Assembly (NCBI RefSeq): GCF_000316625.1
Contig: NC_019676.1
Coordinates: 917,001 to 981,000, forward strand
Direction: 5' to 3'
DNA length: 64,000 nt
From: Nostoc sp. PCC 7107
Lineage (GTDB): Bacteria; Cyanobacteriota; Cyanobacteriia; Cyanobacteriales; Nostocaceae
In this document: one piece after another, positions 60,653-64,000 of the stretch
Position numbering within the stretch: the first letter of the stretch is position 1
Layout of the letters: the number at the start of each line of letters is the position of its first letter
Position numbers and translations under genes: made by a program
The notes under the pieces: generated by a model
Seen by the model: only the letters and a program-made list of their open reading frames with translations
What the model was told of the DNA's origin: nothing
Database searches by the model: none

Positions 60653-62167
60653 ATGAACTTCCGTGAAGAGTTTAAATTGCTGCTCCGCGCCCGTTACCCT
60701 TTGATTTACATTCCCACCTACGAAGAGGAACGGGTAGAAGCAGCCATCCGCGAAGAAGCCACCAATCAAGGTAATCGCCCAGTTTATACTTGGGATTTTG
60801 TTGATGGCTATCAAGGAAACCCCAACGATGCGGGATTTGGGCGACGCAATCCCCTACAAGCGTTGGAATTTCTGGAAAAATTACCCGCTTCAGCCCCAGC
60901 CGTAGTAATTTTACGAGATTACCATCGTTTTTTAGATGATGTGGCGATCGCCCGTAAACTCCGCAACTTCGCCCGACTTTTGAAGTCACAACCGAAAAAT
61001 ATTGTTTTGTTGTCGCCGCGCATCGCCATTCCCGACGATTTAACCGAAATTTTAACGGTTGTGGAGTTTCCTTTACCTGCTGCGCCGGAAATTAAAACAG
61101 AGATAGAACGGTTGCTTCAAGCTACTGGTAACTTGCTTTCTGGAAAGGTTTTAGATGATTTGGTGCGTTCTTGTCAAGGACTTTCGATGGAACGAATTCG
61201 CCGAGTTTTGTCCAGAGCGATCGCTACTCACGGCGAATTACAACCAGAAGATGTTGATTTAATCCTCGAAGAAAAGCGTCAAACTATTCGCCAAACCCAA
61301 ATCCTCGATTTTTACCCCGCCACGGAGCAAATTTCTGATATCGGTGGATTGGATAATCTCAAAGATTGGTTATTAAGGCGTGGTGGTTCATTTACTGACA
61401 GGGCGCGTCAGTATGGCTTACCTCATCCTCGCGGCTTATTGTTGGTAGGGATTCAAGGAACTGGAAAATCTTTAACCGCCAAAGCGATCGCTCATCATTG
61501 GCATTTACCTTTGTTACGTTTAGATGTTGGGCGGTTATTTGGCGGCTTGGTAGGCGAATCAGAATCACGCACACGCCAAATGATTCAAGTAGCCGAAGCC
61601 CTCGCCCCCTGCGTATTGTGGATTGATGAAATAGACAAAGCCTTTTCGGGGCTGGGTAGCAAAGGTGACGCAGGAACAACTAGCCGGGTGTTTGGGACTT
61701 TTATTACTTGGTTAGCAGAGAAAACCTCACCTGTATTTGTGGTGGCTACAGCTAACGATATTCAAGCCTTACCGCCAGAAATGTTGCGTAAAGGGCGATT
61801 TGATGAAATTTTCTTTGTTGGTTTACCGACTCAAGAAGAAAGAAAAGCCATTTTTAACGTTCATTTATCCCGATTGCGCCCCCATAATTTGAAAAGCTAT
61901 GACATTGACAGGTTAGCTTATGAAACACCCGATTTTTCTGGGGCGGAAATAGAGCAAACTCTGATTGAAGCTATGCACATTGGATTTAGCCAAAACCGTG
62001 ATTTTAATACCGATGATATTTTAGAAGCCGCCAGCCAAATCATCCCCTTGGCGCGAACTGCTGTAGAACAAATTCAAAAACTGCAAGAATGGGCTGCGGC
62101 CGGGAGAGCGCGTCTAGCCTCAAAACACAGTCCATTAAGCGACCGCATTCACCGACAATTGCAGTAA
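60653..62167 (+). CDS. AAA family ATPase, Ycf46-like
   Basis: A 504-residue protein with one AAA domain in the C-terminal half. Walker A is GIQGTGKS at about 266-273, Walker B is [12 protein letters not shown] near 320-331, and the arginine-finger region ends [14 protein letters not shown]. The N-terminal 250 residues ([18 protein letters not shown] and on) are typical of the cyanobacterial and plastid Ycf46 family. Ycf46 proteins are linked to carbon uptake or photosynthetic regulation in some cyanobacteria, but the mechanism is unclear. It is divergent from def. Confidence 0.9.
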   Translation: MNFREEFKLLLRARYPLIYIPTYEEERVEAAIREEATNQGNRPVYTWDFVDGYQGNPNDAGFGRRNPLQALEFLEKLPASAPAVVILRDYHRFLDDVAIARKLRNFARLLKSQPKNIVLLSPRIAIPDDLTEILTVVEFPLPAAPEIKTEIERLLQATGNLLSGKVLDDLVRSCQGLSMERIRRVLSRAIATHGELQPEDVDLILEEKRQTIRQTQILDFYPATEQISDIGGLDNLKDWLLRRGGSFTDRARQYGLPHPRGLLLVGIQGTGKSLTAKAIAHHWHLPLLRLDVGRLFGGLVGESESRTRQMIQVAEALAPCVLWIDEIDKAFSGLGSKGDAGTTSRVFGTFITWLAEKTSPVFVVATANDIQALPPEMLRKGRFDEIFFVGLPTQEERKAIFNVHLSRLRPHNLKSYDIDRLAYETPDFSGAEIEQTLIEAMHIGFSQNRDFNTDDILEAASQIIPLARTAVEQIQKLQEWAAAGRARLASKHSPLSDRIHRQLQ

Positions 62168-62254
62168 TTAGTTTAGGGTCAATAGTCCATTGTCCAAAAG
62201 GATGAAGCCTAAACAATACAATTTCATACTTCATCCTTTATACTTCGTACTTCA

Positions 62255-62310
62255 CTATTGACTATTGACCATTGACCGTTGACCATTGACTATTGACTAT
62301 TGACTATTAA
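62255..62310. repeat. Heptamer tandem repeat
   Basis: Eight consecutive heptamers of the form C(T/C)(A/G)TTGA, ending in CTATTAA, run from 62255 to 62310. This short tandemly repeated heptamer array is typical of heterocystous cyanobacteria. It lies just before the SH3 gene and supplies a false TTG start at 62300. Confidence 0.9.
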
Positions 62311-62317
62311 ACTAACT

Positions 62318-62791
62318 ATGCTTTCTGGTTTACTAAAGTTAATCCTAGGTTTCGTCTTAGCGATCGCTGTTTTATTAGGTACAGGTCTGACAGTGGCGCT
62401 TTATTTTGTTAACCAAACTGCGATACCGCCGAATAAACCTATTTTTGCCAACGACAATCCCTCTTTAAAAAACCAAGCAACTAAAGAAGCCAAAGACGAA
62501 TCTACGCTGACACCTGAATCTGAGTCAACGCCAACACCCACACCAACGCCAACACCCACACCCACTAAACAGTTACCACCTGGAGCTTATCAAGGACGTG
62601 TTACTTGGTCTGAAGGATTAAGTTTACGTGCAGAACCAAATCAGGAGGCGGAAAAATTAGGGGGAGTGACTTTCAATCAAAAAATCACAGTTTTAGAAGA
62701 AAACCCAGATAAAACTTGGGTAAAGATTCGTCCAGAAGGTGGCGAACAAGAAGGTTGGGTAAAAATTGGCAATATTGAACGTGTCAACTGA
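62318..62791 (+). CDS. Membrane-anchored SH3-domain protein
   Basis: A 157-residue protein from ATG 62318 (MLSGLLKLILGFVLAIAVLL, one membrane segment at about 3-28). A Pro/Thr-rich linker with a TP-repeat of six units follows at about residues 71-83. The C-terminal 65 residues form a bacterial SH3 domain: VTWSEGLSLRAEPNQEAEKLGGV, ITVLEEN, TWVKIRPEGGEQEGWVKIGNIERV. Such proteins bind peptidoglycan or the cell wall. The TTG at 62300 falls in the repeat and is rejected. Confidence 0.8.
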   Translation: MLSGLLKLILGFVLAIAVLLGTGLTVALYFVNQTAIPPNKPIFANDNPSLKNQATKEAKDESTLTPESESTPTPTPTPTPTPTKQLPPGAYQGRVTWSEGLSLRAEPNQEAEKLGGVTFNQKITVLEENPDKTWVKIRPEGGEQEGWVKIGNIERVN

Positions 62792-63093
62792 AGTCTACAA
62801 CCTATTCCTTTCTCCCTAAACTTCATATTTTTTTAGCAAAAGCCACAATTACTGCCAGCCAAAAGTGGTATATTTTTATATACACTAATTAGTGTAATTA
62901 GCAGTAAAAAAATTATAATCTCTACTTACTTTTAACCCAAATTCATTAAGATAAAAATTTTAGTCTCTTACCGAAAAATCTTTTGCCCGTTGTGATGTAA
63001 ACAAATAGCACAACCCATAAAAGTCGATAACAAGTCAGTTAAAAAACTCTTTTACTCAGGGAATTGTCATCAGCCAACAACTTGGTAAAAATC
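62792..63093. other. Intergenic region before the peptidoglycan-binding gene
   Basis: About 300 bases, AT-rich, with no convincing gene. An inverted repeat GTTGTG/CACAAC occurs near 62990-63016. It probably holds the promoter of the next gene; no clear -10/-35 pair was seen. Confidence 0.4.
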
Positions 63094-64000
63094 ATGGAAG
63101 CCATTGGTTATCTTTATGTCGCCTCAGCCTACGAAGCATCAGAAAACATTGAGATTGTACCGATAAAATGGGAATTTAAATTTTTGCATTGGCCTAAACT
63201 GTCTAGCCCAGTTGCCATGCGTCTTTTATCTTTAGCACTGACTATAAGTATTTTAAATTTAGCTGACCAAACTTTAGCACTCCAGCAAGCAGGTAGTCGC
63301 GGCACAGCCGTCACCAATATTCAGAAGTGTTTAAAAAATTTAGGTTATTTTAATGGCCCGCTAACTGGTAGGTTTGCAAGTTTAACTCAGCAAGCAGTTA
63401 TTGGTTTTCAAAAAGCTAAAGGACTAGCTGTTGATGGAATGGTTGGTGCTAAAACTCAACAAGCTTTACAACAATCATGCCAAAGTCAAATCAAGCCTGA
63501 AAGTAGCAATGGCCAATTGCGATTTGGTAATAAAGGTCAAGCTGTTTCCCAATTACAACAAAATTTGCGCCAGTTGGGCTATTTTAATGGCCCCAAAACT
63601 GGCTATTTTGGTTCACAAACTCGCCAAGCACTCATCCGATTTCAGCAAGCTGCTCAAATTCCCACTAACGGAGTTGTTGATAGTCGCACAGCCCAAGCGC
63701 TACAAAGTAATTTAAGTGTAGGTGGTGAATATCCCCTCCTCTCGGAAGGTAGCAATGGCCCAGGGGTGACAAAATTACAACAACGTTTGCGGGATTTAGG
63801 TTACTTCAAGATGAATCCCACTGGAAATTTTAGAAGCGTCACGAAAAATGCCGTAATTGCATTTCAACGCCAAGCAGGCTTACCAGCAACTGGGGTTGCT
63901 AATGCCCAAACTTGGGATGCACTCTATAATTCTGGTCAGGTACCAGGTAGCAATAATTCTGCGAGTCAGCAAGTCAGAGATGTACAACAATTACTACAAG
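63094..64000 (+). CDS. Peptidoglycan-binding domain protein (partial, C-terminus beyond right edge)
   Basis: The frame is open from ATG 63094 to the window end, about 302 residues. A hydrophobic segment at about residues 43-62 (MRLLSLALTISILNLADQTLAL) looks like a signal peptide or anchor; the 40 residues before it are the usual cyanobacterial extension. Three complete peptidoglycan-binding type 1 repeats follow, each with L-G-Y-F (NLGYFNGPLTG, QLGYFNGPKTG, DLGYFKMNPTG) and a GF/RFQ helix, plus the start of a fourth. The C-terminal part, possibly a hydrolase domain, is outside the window. Confidence 0.9.
   Translation, partial: MEAIGYLYVASAYEASENIEIVPIKWEFKFLHWPKLSSPVAMRLLSLALTISILNLADQTLALQQAGSRGTAVTNIQKCLKNLGYFNGPLTGRFASLTQQAVIGFQKAKGLAVDGMVGAKTQQALQQSCQSQIKPESSNGQLRFGNKGQAVSQLQQNLRQLGYFNGPKTGYFGSQTRQALIRFQQAAQIPTNGVVDSRTAQALQSNLSVGGEYPLLSEGSNGPGVTKLQQRLRDLGYFKMNPTGNFRSVTKNAVIAFQRQAGLPATGVANAQTWDALYNSGQVPGSNNSASQQVRDVQQLLQ

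Noticed and set aside
62255-62310. Possible CRISPR-like repeat array
   Set aside because: Units are 7 bases without spacers; it is a short tandem repeat. The same applies to 10901-10949.
1-64000. tRNA or rRNA genes
   Set aside because: I looked through the intergenic regions for cloverleaf-type T-loop (GGTTCGAAT-like) and rRNA sequences and saw none; short or divergent ones could be missed by eye.

Overview
The window comes from a cyanobacterium, most likely a filamentous, heterocyst-forming Nostoc/Anabaena-type strain. The evidence is dense GCGATCGC (HIP1) octamers, heptamer-based tandem repeats in intergenic DNA, photosynthesis genes (psbU, chlG, a PucC-family carrier, btpA) and several small conserved proteins that I know only from cyanobacteria. 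No rRNA, tRNA, CRISPR array or intact transposase was found.

Layout. Positions 1-27300 are mostly core genome: uppP (cut by the left edge), a DUF3120 membrane protein, an alpha/beta hydrolase, psbU, nadB, a CHASE2-PAS-GGDEF diguanylate cyclase, a VKOR-thioredoxin fusion, btpA, a possible structured RNA, rimO, a DEAD-box RNA helicase and an aldo/keto reductase. A small accessory patch follows at 15.5-19.7 kb: an Uma2 gene remnant, a one-chain DNA methyltransferase-endonuclease and a HicAB toxin-antitoxin pair. Then come a PucC-family carrier, an inositol monophosphatase-type enzyme, a zinc dehydrogenase, chlG and a Get3/ArsA-like protein with an altered P-loop. Positions 56100-64000 return to core genes: a ribosomal S1 homologue, dienelactone hydrolase, peptide deformylase, a Ycf46-like AAA ATPase and cell-wall-binding proteins.

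The centrepiece is a 28 kb surface-polysaccharide locus, 27702-56066, almost entirely on the + strand and tightly packed. Four consecutive genes match the WbpA-WbpB-WbpD-WbpE route from UDP-GlcNAc to a 2,3-diacetamido uronic acid nucleotide. Around them lie two further DegT aminotransferases, two epimerases, two asparagine-synthase-type amidotransferases, a FemAB/GNAT-like transferase, a methyltransferase, a sulfotransferase with its own APS kinase, six glycosyltransferases, a Wzm/Wzt-type ABC exporter with an unusually long Wzt tail, and a membrane-anchored transglutaminase-like/FnIII protein. Together they suggest an ABC-exported, amino-sugar-rich glycan that may be amidated, sulfated, methylated and acylated or aminoacylated.

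The most notable points are four glycosyltransferases lacking the first Glu of the usual EX7E motif (two carrying a shared cysteine cluster), a consensus sigma70-type promoter inside the locus in front of cysC, two adjacent palindromes upstream of the locus, the methyltransferase-endonuclease fusion, and three decayed Uma2-family fragments with MITE-like elements. All functions are inferred by reading the sequence; no database search was possible.
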